From Methanococcoides alaskense (GTDB lineage: Archaea; Halobacteriota; Methanosarcinia; Methanosarcinales; Methanosarcinaceae): a stretch of DNA of 64,000 bases. The position numbers were made by a program, and so were the translations under genes. Numbering within the stretch: position 1 is the first letter of the stretch; the number at the start of each line of letters is the position of its first letter. Location of the stretch: positions 558,001 through 622,000 of the forward strand of contig NZ_JAQFFK010000003.1 of the NCBI RefSeq assembly GCF_027594145.1, given 5' to 3'. Below are positions 38,552-49,297 of the stretch, in pieces. Below the pieces are notes generated by a model. The model worked only from the letters and a program-made list of their open reading frames with translations, was not told the origin of the DNA and ran no database searches.

Positions 38552-39136
38552 ATGGATCTGGAAGACGCAATAGAGTTCCACGGTCACCTTTGTCCGGGAC
38601 TTGTTATCGGTTACAGAGTAGGCACCTATGCTGCTGAGCAGTTCAAGGACCGCTCAGAGGATGAGGAACTAGTAGTTGTCGTAGAGAACAAATCATGCGC
38701 TGTCGATGCTATACAAGTCATCAATGGTTGCACATTCGGAAAAGGCAATCTTGTCTTTAAAGACCTTGGCAAGCATATCTACACTTTCTTCAAGAGAGGG
38801 GACCGCAATGCTCTGCGAATATCTCTAAATCCTCGCAAAAGGAGCAACGATGAAAAGTACAATGAACTTTTCCCAAAAGTAAGAAATGGAACAGCCACCG
38901 CTGAGGAGCTTGAGGAGTTCAGAAAAAGACATGCTGAGAAGGCCTATGCCATCCTTGCCATTCCAGATGAGGAATTGTTCACCGTCACGCATGTTGAAAC
39001 AGAACCACCGGAAAAAGCAATGGTCTATCGTTCCATAGCATGCGCGGAATGTGGCGAGGAAGCCATGGAAACCCGTCTGCGTGTAAAGGAAGGTAAAACG
39101 GTCTGCCTTTCCTGTTTTGAAGGACACGATATCTGA
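38552..39136 (+). CDS. FmdE-family protein
   Basis: 194 residues. N-terminal EFHGHLCPGLVIGYRVG and VVENKSCAVDAIQVINGCT are the FmdE marks; Cys and His there bind metal. The C-terminal zinc ribbon is CAECGEEAMETR...CLSCFEG. Named after a subunit that copurifies with formylmethanofuran dehydrogenase, but stand-alone members occur widely and their role is unsettled. It starts nine bases after purB, so co-transcription is likely. Confidence 0.9.
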   Translation: MDLEDAIEFHGHLCPGLVIGYRVGTYAAEQFKDRSEDEELVVVVENKSCAVDAIQVINGCTFGKGNLVFKDLGKHIYTFFKRGDRNALRISLNPRKRSNDEKYNELFPKVRNGTATAEELEEFRKRHAEKAYAILAIPDEELFTVTHVETEPPEKAMVYRSIACAECGEEAMETRLRVKEGKTVCLSCFEGHDI

Positions 39137-39184
39137 CCCAGAGGTCAGATATCAATTAAATTACATTCCTTCTCTTTTTTATCA

Positions 39185-42010
39185 TCATTTCTTGAGCGCT
39201 TTTTTCAGGAACTCTCCGGTATATGATCCTTTGACCTTTGCTACCTTCTCAGGCGTTCCCTTTGCGATAACTTTGCCACCACGTTCTCCTCCTTCAGGTC
39301 CAAGGTCTATGACCCAGTCTGCGGTCTTTATAACGTCAAGATTGTGCTCGATCACAATAACAGTATTCCCTGTTTCCACCAATCTTTGAAGCACGTCAAG
39401 CAGTTTGTTCACGTCATCAAAATGAAGTCCGGTGGTCGGTTCATCAAGGATAAATACCGTCTTTCCGGTTGAGCGGCGACTAAGTTCGGTCGCAAGCTTT
39501 ACACGCTGGGCTTCCCCACCCGAAAGTGTGGTGGAAGACTGACCAAGCTTGATGTATCCCAATCCAACATCGAAAAGGGTTTGCAGTTTATTCCTGATCT
39601 TAGGGACGTTCTCAAAGAATCCCAGGGCTTCCTCAACGGTCATATCAAGAACATCAGCGATATTTTTGTCCTTGTAATTCACTTCCAGTGTCTCATGGTT
39701 GTACCTTTTTCCGTGACATACCTCACAAGGCACATAAACGTCAGGCAAGAAGTGCATCTCGATCGTTATGGTCCCATCACCTGAACATGTCTCACATCTG
39801 CCTCCACGAACATTGAAGCTGAACCTTCCGGGCTTGTAGCCACGTGTCTTTGCCATCTTTGTCTGTGAGAACAACTCTCGTATGGGTGTGAACAGATTGG
39901 TGTATGTGGCAGGGTTTGAGCGCGGTGTTCGTCCTATTGGCGACTGGTCGATGGTGATGACCTTATCCACCAGTTCAAGACCTTTTATATCCTTATATTT
40001 GCCCGGTCTCTCCCGGGAACGATGCAACTTCTGTGACAGTACCTTGTTCAATGTCTCATTGATAAGCGTACTTTTTCCGGAACCTGATACTCCGGTAACA
40101 CAGGTCATTACTCCAAGCGGGAAATCTACATCTATTCCCTTGAGATTGTTCTGTGAAGCCCCCACAATAACAAGTTTTCCTGCAGGTTTACGTCTTTGTT
40201 CCGGGATGGCGATCTCCAGTTTACCACTCATGTATTGTCCGGTACGTGAATCAGGATGGGCCATTATCTCTTCAGGAGTTCCTTCTGCGACTATCTCTCC
40301 ACCATGTATGCCTGCCCCCGGTCCCATGTCAACAACATGATCACAGTTCATGATGGTCTCTTCATCATGCTCGACCACTATAACAGTATTTCCAATATCT
40401 CTCAGATGCTTTAACGTATTAATGAGCCTGAGATTATCTCTCTGATGCAGACCGATACTCGGCTCGTCAAGGATGTACAGCACACCCATGAGGCTGGAAC
40501 CTATCTGTGTTGCAAGTCTTATCCTTTGGGCTTCCCCGCCCGACAGGGTAGCTGCTGAACGGCTCAGGGTAAGGTAATCAAGTCCCACATCCATCAGGAA
40601 ACCCAGTCTTGCCTTGATTTCCTTGAGTATGAGTCTCGCAATGGAATATTCGCGTGGTGTGAGCTTTGTTTCAAGTTCTTCGAAGAACAATAGGGCAGTC
40701 TCCACGGACATACGGGTGACCTTGAGAATGTTCTGTTCATTAATAGTAACTGCAAGACTTGCGGGTTTTAGTCTGTCTCCATTACAGGATGTGCAGGGTT
40801 TGGTGGTGATGTACTTTTTCAGGGTATCTTTTCGGTTCTCGGATTCTGTGCTATTATATATCTTTGATATATTGGCGATGACCCCATTGAACTTACCCTT
40901 GTGTTTCCACATCCCACCGTTCTTACCGATGTGCACATAATCGATCAACCCGCTGGCACCGTTGAAGATGATATCCTTGTGCTCAGGTGCAAGTTCCTCA
41001 AAAGGCACATCCATGGAGAACCCATAGCGGTCCGCAACGGATTTCAGTGACTGCATGTAATACCCATCCTTCTTGCCCCAATGTTCAATGGCTCCTTCAT
41101 GCAATGAAAGGGTGGTGTCGGATACGATAAGTTCAGGATCGAACTCCATGGAAGTTCCAAGACCATGACATTCCTCGCATGCTCCCTGAGGGCTGTTGAA
41201 CGAGAATGCCGATGGCTCCATGTCCTCAAAACCAATCTCACAATCAGTACATGCCAGATTTTCACTGAAGACCATTTCCTCTTTGTCAAGCACATGAACT
41301 ATCAGTGTGCCACCACTTTTTTCCAGTGCGGTCTCAACGGCATCTGTAACTCTTTCCCGAATGTCGTCCTTTATTACGATCCTGTCCACTACGGCTTCGA
41401 TATTGTGTTTGTTATAACGTCCCAGCTCAAGTGTCTCTGCATCTTCAAGGGCTATTATCTCGCCATCGACCCTTGCACGTGCAAACCCTTCTGTGCGAAG
41501 CTCCGTGAGCAATTTCTTGTATTCTCCCTTGCGTTCCCGCACAAGTGGCGCAAGGATGTGTATCTTGGACCCTTCCTCTATCTTCAATATGCTATCGACT
41601 ATCTGGTCAACGCTCTGAGGTTCAATTGCCTTGCCACATTTTGGGCAGTGCCGTATTCCTATCCTCGCATAGAGCAACCTAAGATAATCGTATATCTCTG
41701 TGACAGTACCGACCGTAGAACGCGGGTTCTTACTGGTGGTTTTCTGCTCAATGGAAATTGCAGGGGAAAGCCCTTCGATGTATTCCACATCCGGTTTTTC
41801 CATGAGTCCCAGAAATTGTCTTGCATAAGCTGACAACGATTCCACGTATCGTCTCTGACCCTCCGCATATATTGTATCAAAAGCAAGGGAAGATTTTCCA
41901 GACCCGCTGAGTCCGGTTATGACTATCAGTTTATCACGCGGGAATGTAACGTCTACATTCTTAAGATTGTGCTCTTTAGCACCTTTTACGATGATGCTTG
42001 TAAGGGACAT
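39185..42010 (-). CDS. uvrA: Excinuclease ABC subunit A
   Basis: 941 residues. Two ABC ATPase halves are visible: Walker [15 protein letters not shown] and [14 protein letters not shown], each with a signature LSGGEAQR and Walker B ILDEP. Zinc-binding Cys pairs lie in between (CTDCEIGF...CEECHGLG and CETCSGDG...CEVCHGKR). UvrA recognises bulky DNA lesions and loads UvrB. In archaea the uvr genes are found in some methanogens and halophiles and are of bacterial origin. uvrB and uvrC are not in this window. Confidence 0.97.
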   Translation of the reverse strand: MSLTSIIVKGAKEHNLKNVDVTFPRDKLIVITGLSGSGKSSLAFDTIYAEGQRRYVESLSAYARQFLGLMEKPDVEYIEGLSPAISIEQKTTSKNPRSTVGTVTEIYDYLRLLYARIGIRHCPKCGKAIEPQSVDQIVDSILKIEEGSKIHILAPLVRERKGEYKKLLTELRTEGFARARVDGEIIALEDAETLELGRYNKHNIEAVVDRIVIKDDIRERVTDAVETALEKSGGTLIVHVLDKEEMVFSENLACTDCEIGFEDMEPSAFSFNSPQGACEECHGLGTSMEFDPELIVSDTTLSLHEGAIEHWGKKDGYYMQSLKSVADRYGFSMDVPFEELAPEHKDIIFNGASGLIDYVHIGKNGGMWKHKGKFNGVIANISKIYNSTESENRKDTLKKYITTKPCTSCNGDRLKPASLAVTINEQNILKVTRMSVETALLFFEELETKLTPREYSIARLILKEIKARLGFLMDVGLDYLTLSRSAATLSGGEAQRIRLATQIGSSLMGVLYILDEPSIGLHQRDNLRLINTLKHLRDIGNTVIVVEHDEETIMNCDHVVDMGPGAGIHGGEIVAEGTPEEIMAHPDSRTGQYMSGKLEIAIPEQRRKPAGKLVIVGASQNNLKGIDVDFPLGVMTCVTGVSGSGKSTLINETLNKVLSQKLHRSRERPGKYKDIKGLELVDKVITIDQSPIGRTPRSNPATYTNLFTPIRELFSQTKMAKTRGYKPGRFSFNVRGGRCETCSGDGTITIEMHFLPDVYVPCEVCHGKRYNHETLEVNYKDKNIADVLDMTVEEALGFFENVPKIRNKLQTLFDVGLGYIKLGQSSTTLSGGEAQRVKLATELSRRSTGKTVFILDEPTTGLHFDDVNKLLDVLQRLVETGNTVIVIEHNLDVIKTADWVIDLGPEGGERGGKVIAKGTPEKVAKVKGSYTGEFLKKALKK

Positions 42011-42104
42011 GTGTGGTTATAATTATGATTGGTTTGAATAAATATATGCCGGAGGTGAGTGCAGGGCGGATGTATTGAAATACAAGGTTAGTTTGTTCCC
42101 GGAC

Positions 42105-42953
42105 TCAGAGTTCGATGTTTACGCCATAGACCTCTTCCACATTTTCCTTATGGATCTTCCAGAAAGGTTCTTGCCCATACTCTTCTATAAGTTTCAGTGT
42201 TCTTCGGGGGATAGTTTTAGGTCCAAGGACAGTTCCCGGTCTTTCAGGATCATCGATATAGTCGGTTTCCATCATGAAGCGATTTCCCTGTTCAAGAGCT
42301 TCTTCGATGGCTCCTTTTCCTGCCAAGACACCCGGGAAGATGCCAAGCCTTTCACAGACATTAACAAGCGGTGGAGCGTAATGCTTGACCACTCTATTGA
42401 GCTGAATGCCGGTACTTTTTGCTCTTTCAGTGATGTCTATCAGTTCCGGTTCCCCAACACTTTCAGTATGTAACTGAATGGCACAACCGGCATCTTTTGC
42501 CAGTGTGAACCCATGTTCCATGATAACATTGGATGCATCCCATATCTCTTCCGACACCGGGTAGTGTGGTCTTCCACTTTTAAGCCCCACTGCAAGCCCT
42601 TCTTCAACGTACTCTGAAGCTATCTCAAGTCCGCTTTTCATAAGCTCCACTGCCTTTTCAAGTTCCATACGTTCGTTCAGTTTGTTTATCTCCGCAGGAT
42701 GGACTCCAAGGACCGGAAATGCTGTGACACCGGTCTCGTTGATCTGGTTAGCAAGGTCAACGGTCTCATCAAACACTATCTTGTAATCTTCCGGTCTTGT
42801 AACTTCCACTCCTATGGTCCACGTTGGTTTTGTCACAAGGATTATGTGGGTACCGCCTGCATTCTGGAACTCTTTGACAGCTTTGAGTCCCTTTGCACGA
42901 GGGTCGATGTGCATGTGTTCATCGGTTATGGGGATCTTTGGAGATGTGTTCAT
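42105..42953 (-). CDS. TatD-like metal-dependent hydrolase
   Basis: 282 residues of the amidohydrolase superfamily. The metal ligands are suggested by ITDEHMHIDP (HxH), GLKSGRPHY, QLHTESVGEPE, VKHYAPPL and METDYIDD. This is the archaeal TatD-related branch; the substrate is unknown (relatives are 3'-5' nucleases or phosphotriesterase-like). It lies 95 bases upstream of uvrA on the same strand; a repair link is possible but speculative. Confidence 0.85.
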   Translation of the reverse strand: MNTSPKIPITDEHMHIDPRAKGLKAVKEFQNAGGTHIILVTKPTWTIGVEVTRPEDYKIVFDETVDLANQINETGVTAFPVLGVHPAEINKLNERMELEKAVELMKSGLEIASEYVEEGLAVGLKSGRPHYPVSEEIWDASNVIMEHGFTLAKDAGCAIQLHTESVGEPELIDITERAKSTGIQLNRVVKHYAPPLVNVCERLGIFPGVLAGKGAIEEALEQGNRFMMETDYIDDPERPGTVLGPKTIPRRTLKLIEEYGQEPFWKIHKENVEEVYGVNIEL

Positions 42954-43146
42954 GTATTTATTGATGTGTTGGGGGTTGAATAATGTTATTGTTTGTTCTG
43001 ATCTTATTCGAAAATTTCATTTATTAATTCTTTTTTTATTGTTAAAGAAAGGGTTGGCAAAAGGCTCTAGGGAAAACCGAAAGAAAAAGTCCAAACAAAG
43101 AAACCTTGGCTCAAAGGTATAAAGAAAAAAAGGAAAAGAAAGAAGC

Positions 43147-44376
43147 TCAGTTCTTTCTCTTGCTGAATACGTAAGCACAACCCAGAAGCATCACTGATAA
43201 GATCCCTGAAATTCCCGGGGTGTTATTTGGTTCGCTGGCAGCTTCATCCTCAATTGGTGTTTCTGCTTCAGCATCTGATCCTGCATATTTTGGTTCAGAA
43301 TCCTTTGCTATCGATGTATCATCCTCTTCTGTATTCGCTGAAATGGCAAATGGCGAGAATCCGGGAGTTTCTGCTTCAAAATAGATGTATGAATCATCTT
43401 CCCCTATCTTTATGGTATTCAAATTGTTCCATTTACCTTTACTATGGCGATACAATGCAATAGCATTTTCATTGATCTCATTCTCTGTGAGCCATGCCTT
43501 AGATACGCTAAAGCCTATCACAGGATGTGCAATGTTATCTTCTGTAGCGAATCCCACTTTACCAACCCAAATGTTAAGGTTGCTATATACAAGTCCGGGA
43601 GCACTTTCATTGACCATTGCAGACCTATTTTTGAGGACTTCGACCGTTGTTGAAACCTCTCCATAATTCTTGAGTGCGGTGAACTTGATGTAATCAATGG
43701 CATTCTGTTCTTCATCGAAAGTGTAGCTAATTACGGCACCACCGATGATGTTCTCCATTTTCACATCTTTAAATCCGATGTTCTCAAAGGCTTCACCGGA
43801 TGCTCCACTTCCACCGTTACTGCTGCCGGAGGAACTGCTGCCACCACTATTTGAGACCTCAGTTTTCTCATCGATGGTCGATGTTGCATCTTCGACATCC
43901 ATCTGTGTTTCACAGTCAATTGGCTGGATTCCTGGAGCTGCTACTGCCAGGTCGAAATCTCCATCAAATGTGTATGTTCCTGGTGCTGCATCTTCAGGTA
44001 TTGTTACATCATAGGTAAACTGCGCGGCACCTGGTGCTGAGTTGATGTAAATCCAGTTTACTGTATTTGCATTAAAGATCGATCCATCATCAGATGGATT
44101 GCTTACTGTCCAGCCTCTAGGCGCATTTTCCTCGATGACAGTCTTGTCCGCGCCATCAAGTGTGATGTCCAGGATCACAGTGATTGTGTCGCCTGGGTTT
44201 GCACTTACCGGAAGTTCTCTGCAGACATTTAGCTCTTCAGCTAATGCTGCACCGGTGTTTACAAGCAACAACAAAAGTAATGCTAAACCAATGATCCTGC
44301 AAGATCTCAGGTTGAAATAGGATATTTTACTAACTCTGCTAATGAATCGAGAATCTACATCTAATGTTTTAATCAT
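43147..44376 (-). CDS. Secreted surface protein with PGF-pre-PGF-type domain and C-terminal anchor
   Basis: About 409 residues from the ATG at 44376, which has GGTGGGTGAT just upstream; earlier in-frame codons are in the AT-rich promoter. A signal peptide follows a basic start (RIIGLALLLLLLVNTGAALA). An N-terminal beta-rich domain, a Ser/Gly linker (about residues 195-215), then a PGF-pre-PGF-like domain (NIGFKDVKMENIIGGAVISY ... TPGFSPFAISA). The end is an acidic spacer, TPGISGILSVMLLGCAYVF and KRKN, an archaeosortase-type tail in which PGF reads PGI. Expected on the S-layer surface. Confidence 0.82.
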   Translation of the reverse strand: MIKTLDVDSRFISRVSKISYFNLRSCRIIGLALLLLLLVNTGAALAEELNVCRELPVSANPGDTITVILDITLDGADKTVIEENAPRGWTVSNPSDDGSIFNANTVNWIYINSAPGAAQFTYDVTIPEDAAPGTYTFDGDFDLAVAAPGIQPIDCETQMDVEDATSTIDEKTEVSNSGGSSSSGSSNGGSGASGEAFENIGFKDVKMENIIGGAVISYTFDEEQNAIDYIKFTALKNYGEVSTTVEVLKNRSAMVNESAPGLVYSNLNIWVGKVGFATEDNIAHPVIGFSVSKAWLTENEINENAIALYRHSKGKWNNLNTIKIGEDDSYIYFEAETPGFSPFAISANTEEDDTSIAKDSEPKYAGSDAEAETPIEDEAASEPNNTPGISGILSVMLLGCAYVFSKRKN

Positions 44377-44621
44377 ATCACCCACCACGAAAATATTAAC
44401 TACAAAAATACCAAACACCATTGGTATATAAAAATATATAATTATGTCATATAAATGTTTCGAGCTTCTATTTTGCAAATCTATTTTTAAATATGTAATA
44501 GTTCGGCTCTGTAGAGATATCCTCAAATAAACTAAGAACACATATATTAATGTTAAGCATCAAACATAAATTGCAATGTATTGATCATTAAATATGTCCA
44601 ATCATTCGGAGGTAGTTACAA

Positions 44622-45545
44622 ATGAAGAAAATATCAGTCATAGGATCAGGTAACGTTGGCTCTACTACTGTTCAGCGTCTTGCAGAACTTGAGCTCGGGG
44701 ACATTGTTATGACCGATGTTGTTGAAGGTCTGCCTGAAGGGAAAGCACTTGATATTATACAGGCTGCTCCTGTTCTTGGATACAATGTGGACATATTGGG
44801 CACGACCGATTACGCTGACATTGCGGATTCTGATGTTGTTATCATTACCGCAGGAATTGCCCGGAAAAAGGGAATGATGCGTGACGACCTGATGAAGATA
44901 AATGCAAATATAATAAGAGATGTATCTGAAAATATCTCGCAATATGCACCTGAAGCCATAGTTATCACGGTCTCCAATCCACTTGACGTAATGACCTATG
45001 CCACACAGAAATATACAGGACTGGAACATGATCGGGTATTTGGAATGAGTGGAGTACTTGATTCAAGTCGTTTTGCAGCATTCATTGCAATGGAACTTGG
45101 AATTTCAGTACGGGATGTTTCTGCACTCGTACTTGGAGGACATGGTGATTCCCTCGTAGCATTGCCACAATATACCACAGTATCAGGAGTTCCTATCTCA
45201 AAATTGCTTCCAGAAGAAACGATCGATAGGCTGATACAGCGCACCATCAACGCCGGAACTGAAATTGTTGAATATCTTAAGACAGGCAGTGCTTTCTATG
45301 CCCCGGCAGCAGCCATTGCCACCATGGTAGAAGCCGTGATAAAAGATCAAAAACGAGTTCTTCCTGCAGCCGCTTATTTGCAAGGGGAATATAACGAGAA
45401 CGACTTATATCTGGGAGTACCTGTGATATTAGGCAAAAATGGAGTGGAAGAGGTCCTCGAACTTGAATTGACAGAAAGCCAGCAACAGGCATTTTCAATA
45501 TCTGCTAAGTCTGTGCGTGATGGGATCGGAAAGTTGCAACTGTAA
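44622..45545 (+). CDS. mdh: NAD-dependent malate dehydrogenase (LDH-like family)
   Basis: 307 residues. The Rossmann motif is VIGSGNVGSTT; the active-site His lies in LGGHGDSLVALPQ. Substrate-binding Arg residues are in IARKKGMMRDDL and around NPLDVMTYATQK (SNPLDVMTY favours malate over lactate). It interconverts malate and oxaloacetate. Upstream GGAGG sits eight bases from the ATG. In this organism it would belong to a partial TCA cycle together with the citrate synthase-like and isocitrate dehydrogenase genes further along. Confidence 0.92.
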   Translation: MKKISVIGSGNVGSTTVQRLAELELGDIVMTDVVEGLPEGKALDIIQAAPVLGYNVDILGTTDYADIADSDVVIITAGIARKKGMMRDDLMKINANIIRDVSENISQYAPEAIVITVSNPLDVMTYATQKYTGLEHDRVFGMSGVLDSSRFAAFIAMELGISVRDVSALVLGGHGDSLVALPQYTTVSGVPISKLLPEETIDRLIQRTINAGTEIVEYLKTGSAFYAPAAAIATMVEAVIKDQKRVLPAAAYLQGEYNENDLYLGVPVILGKNGVEEVLELELTESQQQAFSISAKSVRDGIGKLQL

Positions 45546-45946
45546 TGTAGAGGGATATAAATTACATATCTTTCAATCCCTTTCGATCTACTGTCAGTTT
45601 TATCTGATAATATCAGTAGATCTCTTATATTTCCTTCCTTCACTTTTCAAAAGAAAAGAAACTAAAGCATAGATGTCGTATCATAGAATCAGGTATGTAT
45701 AAACAAGGTAGAGAGCTTAATCTTAGAAAGATGCAAAGAGGTAAGCCTCCATTAAAGATTGATTCTTATATGCATCTCCCCTGCTATTAATAAGATAAAT
45801 TCTTGATTTTTTTAGTATTTATTACATTCTTATTGCGTGTGGTCTTGCCCTTACTGTCCTATCCTGTTTCTCATGTACATCTCTTGTGCTTATCGTTCTC
45901 CTATTGCCTGATATCCATGGGATAGGCAACGTATGATAACTAAAAT
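45546..45946. other. Gene-poor gap after mdh
   Basis: About 400 bases. Reading frames are short and broken on both strands. Nothing is recognised apart from AT-rich tracts near 45790-45830. It borders the probable Cas1-tail remnant and marks the start of the second accessory region. Confidence 0.4.
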
Positions 45947-46058
45947 ATGTTTTATACTGAATGGAAGAAGATGGGATTCTCAAAAGGCACTTTGCATTAT
46001 ATGAAGCAGATAGCCTTTTAGTTTGAATACACATGTGAAGGAAAAATTAAAGATGTAG
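45947..46058 (+). pseudogene. Possible remnant of a Cas1-like C-terminus
   Basis: Two short segments in adjacent frames read EWKKMGFSKGTLHYMKQ (45959-46009) and SLNTHVKEKLKM followed by a stop (46020-46058). Joined, they look like the C-terminal tail of Methanosarcinales Cas1 proteins (SKGTLHYMK then a short HV-ERL helix). The identification is from memory of the family and weak. No cas genes or CRISPR repeats are nearby. Confidence 0.35.
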
Positions 46059-46160
46059 GGAAATGTTATCTTTGTAGAAATAGCTACTAACTGTAGAGGA
46101 ATACTTATTTATGCTGCATAATATCTATCAAAGTATGTTGGTTTAAACGGGGTTTTTAAG

Positions 46161-48152
46161 TTGAACTTATGGAAAGAAATTATTTCAATTTTGGCTGCAT
46201 TGATTACTATATTTTCCATAGTACCTTCGAATTTCCAAATTGTAGCTGTAATACTAGTTTTTTTGTCCTTGATAATATATCATGTTAATGAAAAAAAATT
46301 ACATGAAAAATTGAAGGGAGTAAACCTCTATAAAGACAACAATCGTAAGAAAATAAATTATACAATTTTATTTGTTTTGATTATATTTATTATTTCTGCA
46401 TTCGGTTTTTCTTACTTTAATAGTCACTTTTTCCCTGAGCCTCCTGAAGATAAATTTGTAGTTGCGATTTTCCCTCTTTATTTGGGAAATTCAAACGATG
46501 GCGAAATAGATTCCGATACTGCAGAAGATATTAGACGGTTAATTGAAATTGATTCTACTGGTAGGATTGAAGCTATTATTTTGGATGAGCCCCCATCTAG
46601 TGAATCTGATGCGATAACTAGAGGAAAAAAGGTTGCATCTCATCTCGTTATTTATGGAGTGAATAAAAACAAAATCGGGGACATTGTTGAAATCGAATTC
46701 AATGTACTGCCAATAAATTTTGATTCAAAAGTGAGACAAAATAGCTTAGCTAATGACGGAAAAATGAGTGAAAGCATTGTATTTTCACGTTATGATACGG
46801 ATGCATTAACAATTGTTGAATCCTTAAAAGAAAACGTATCATCAACAGTAAATGTGATTTTTGCATTTGAATACTATGATAGATCTGAATACGCTTTTGC
46901 TATTGATAAGTTTAAATCTGTCAAGAATTATGAAGAAAATGACTTAATATTACTGTATATTGGAAATTGCTTTTTCTTTGAGAATGACTATGAGGAGGCA
47001 CTATACTACTTTAACAAAGTATTAGATAAAAATTTACAAGATTCAGTCGCTTGGTGCAACAAAGGTGCAAGTCTCTTCTATTTGGACAGATATGAAGAAG
47101 CATTAAAAGCTTATGATAAAGCAATTGAAATTAACTCACGGGAAGCAGATGCTTGGTACAGTAAAGGAATTGTTTATTTTTATTTAGAAAACCATATAAA
47201 AGCAATAGAATCCTATGATAAAGCAATTGAAATAAGTCCAAATCACTCAGCTGCATGGGATAACAAAGGTTTAGCATTTGCAAGTCTAGGTGATTATGAA
47301 GCATCACTAAATGCTCATGAAAATGCGCTAAAAGCAAACCCACAAAGTTTTGAAGCTTGGAACAATAAAGGCATTGATCACGCTAAATTGGGTCAATACG
47401 AGGAAGCAATAAAATCCTTTGATAAATCATTAGAAATCGACTCAAATTATCCAATTGCATGGACGAATAAAGGTCTGGCACTTGGAAATTTAGGAGATTA
47501 TGAAGGTGCATTGGATGATCATGAAAAAGCACTAAAAATTAACCCAAATTACAAAGAAGCTTGGAGAAACAAAGGAATTGCACTTTTTTATTTAGGTCAA
47601 TATAATGCATCATTAAAAGCTTGTGAAGAAGCACTAAAAATTGATTCAGATTACTTTGATGCTTTGGTTAACAAAGGATTAAGTCTTGACAAATTAGGCC
47701 GATATGAAGAAGCTTTAAAGACATACGATGAAGCAATTGAAATTAGCCCACAAGATTCCCATGTTTGGTACAGTAAAGGGGTGAGTTTTGTACACTTTGG
47801 TAATTATTCAGAGGGAATAAATGCTTTTGAAAACGCATTAAAATATGATCCAATGAATTTTGAATCTTGGGTTAATAAAGGATCAAGTTTCAATCAATTG
47901 GGCAATCATTCAGAAGCAATAAAAGCTTTCGACAAAGCGCTGGAAATCAATCCACAAAGTTTTGAAGCTTGGAATAATAAGGGAATTAGTCACGCGAAAT
48001 TGGGTCAATACGAGGAAGCAGCAGAAGCTTTTGATAAAGCAGTAGAGATTAATCCTGATTCTTCAAGTGTGAATAAAAATAAAATACTTGCTTTTAATGA
48101 ACTGGATGAAGAAAATTCCGTTAACCACTTTAGCAAATTGATTTTTGTTTAA
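46161..48152 (+). CDS. Membrane-anchored TPR-repeat protein
   Basis: 663 residues. Three hydrophobic segments lie near the N-terminus (about residues 5-21, 24-42 and 66-84). A domain of about 150 residues follows (FVVAIFPLYLGNSNDGEIDS onward), then eleven 34-residue TPR units, each of form AWxNKGxxxxxLGxYEEAxxxxDKALEINP, plus degenerate ends. TPRs 5 and 11 share almost the same DNA (SFEAWNNKGI-HAKLGQYEEA), so the array has been duplicating. The start is TTG 46161. The SEFIR-type gene follows 220 bases on, which suggests a signalling scaffold, but the role is unknown. Confidence 0.82.
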   Translation: MNLWKEIISILAALITIFSIVPSNFQIVAVILVFLSLIIYHVNEKKLHEKLKGVNLYKDNNRKKINYTILFVLIIFIISAFGFSYFNSHFFPEPPEDKFVVAIFPLYLGNSNDGEIDSDTAEDIRRLIEIDSTGRIEAIILDEPPSSESDAITRGKKVASHLVIYGVNKNKIGDIVEIEFNVLPINFDSKVRQNSLANDGKMSESIVFSRYDTDALTIVESLKENVSSTVNVIFAFEYYDRSEYAFAIDKFKSVKNYEENDLILLYIGNCFFFENDYEEALYYFNKVLDKNLQDSVAWCNKGASLFYLDRYEEALKAYDKAIEINSREADAWYSKGIVYFYLENHIKAIESYDKAIEISPNHSAAWDNKGLAFASLGDYEASLNAHENALKANPQSFEAWNNKGIDHAKLGQYEEAIKSFDKSLEIDSNYPIAWTNKGLALGNLGDYEGALDDHEKALKINPNYKEAWRNKGIALFYLGQYNASLKACEEALKIDSDYFDALVNKGLSLDKLGRYEEALKTYDEAIEISPQDSHVWYSKGVSFVHFGNYSEGINAFENALKYDPMNFESWVNKGSSFNQLGNHSEAIKAFDKALEINPQSFEAWNNKGISHAKLGQYEEAAEAFDKAVEINPDSSSVNKNKILAFNELDEENSVNHFSKLIFV

Positions 48153-48373
48153 GGTTTATATAACCATAAATTATTACGACATGGTTCGGTATTGTAACTA
48201 CAAAAGCGTTGCCATTTTTCATTTCGTATATATCCCCTCCATCTATACGAGGAGCTTTAATTGAACCACTCATACTCCTCGCACACTAATCGTTTTCCAT
48301 CCATCAAGATCATTACATACCTTTAACTATTCATCGATAAATTTATATTTTTAACGACTGTTAGTTCCTCTGC

Positions 48374-49297
48374 ATGACTCACAATTTTGATGATAAATTC
48401 TGGATTAATATTGAAAGGCTGTTCCTTCATGTTCATTCACCCATAAAATTCATAGAACTTTTGAAAAAGTATGAAATTGATTATCCTCTTGAGTCATATT
48501 CTGGTTTATTTGATTTAGATACGCCTACCAATCGCTCTTTCCATACTAACGAAAACCGTGAATTTCTGCAAGGCAAAAATTATTCTTTTGCAAACTTTAT
48601 GGGAAATGTCCCACATAGCAACTATCTGGGGTTGCTAACTGCTATTCTGTTTGATGATCAAATTATAGAGACGAAAGAAGATCCTTTTAATTACTATAGT
48701 GAAAATGTTTCAGAATGGTATCCTAATTTAATTGATAGTTTGGTAGAATGTAACATAACAATTGATGATAAAAAACTAGTATTTAATGAGAGTATTATCG
48801 AAGAATCAACAGCTGCACCAAGTTGTTTTATCAGCTACTCATGGGATGATGAGGAACATCGGGATTGGGTTCTATCTCTAGCTAATAAACTTCGTGAAAA
48901 TGGGGTTGATGCAAATTTAGACCGATGGGTGCCTGAGGGTGGTGACTTACATCATTTTATGGAATCATCTATCACAAATTCTGATTATGTGGTCCTTGTC
49001 CTTACTCCTAATTATGCAAAAAAAGCAAATGATAGGACCGGTGGAGTGGGTTATGAAAATGCAATAATTACAGGAGAAATCGATGAACATTTTAAAGATA
49101 TAAAATACATACCTATATTAAAATCCGGTAAGTTTAAGAGTTCGGCTCCAGCGTATCTCAAGACAAAAAAATATATTTCTTTCAAAAAATTAGATGAATT
49201 TGATCAGAAATTAGATGACCTTTTGCGTGCAATCCATGGAATGCCAAAACATCCACGCCCACCATTAGGTTCAAACCCCTACTTAAGTAGTGAGTAA
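48374..49297 (+). CDS. SEFIR/TIR-type domain protein, ORF ended early by TAA
   Basis: 307 residues. The N-terminal 150 residues are an unrecognised domain. A SEFIR/TIR-like domain covers about 153-285: SCFISYSWDDEEHRDWVLSL, LDRWVPEGGD, ESSITNSDYVVLVLTPNYA and GGVGYENAI. These domains mediate protein-protein signalling or, in bacterial defence, NAD cleavage. No catalytic Glu can be assigned with confidence. The frame continues beyond the TAA at 49295-49297 without another stop to 49804, so this protein is probably the front half of a longer one. A-T-rich; island gene. Confidence 0.78.
   Translation: MTHNFDDKFWINIERLFLHVHSPIKFIELLKKYEIDYPLESYSGLFDLDTPTNRSFHTNENREFLQGKNYSFANFMGNVPHSNYLGLLTAILFDDQIIETKEDPFNYYSENVSEWYPNLIDSLVECNITIDDKKLVFNESIIEESTAAPSCFISYSWDDEEHRDWVLSLANKLRENGVDANLDRWVPEGGDLHHFMESSITNSDYVVLVLTPNYAKKANDRTGGVGYENAIITGEIDEHFKDIKYIPILKSGKFKSSAPAYLKTKKYISFKKLDEFDQKLDDLLRAIHGMPKHPRPPLGSNPYLSSE

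Noticed and set aside
45822-46034. Minus-strand 70-codon ORF
   Set aside because: It covers the Cas1-like remnant on the other strand, has no ribosome site and no recognised motif.
48130-48273. Minus-strand 47-codon ORF (MSGSIKAPRIDGGDIYEMKN start)
   Set aside because: It overlaps the end of the TPR gene and lacks family features; possibly a fragment, but too short to support.
49295-49297. Stop inside the SEFIR gene as a pyrrolysine codon
   Set aside because: The codon is TAA; pyrrolysine is read at TAG.
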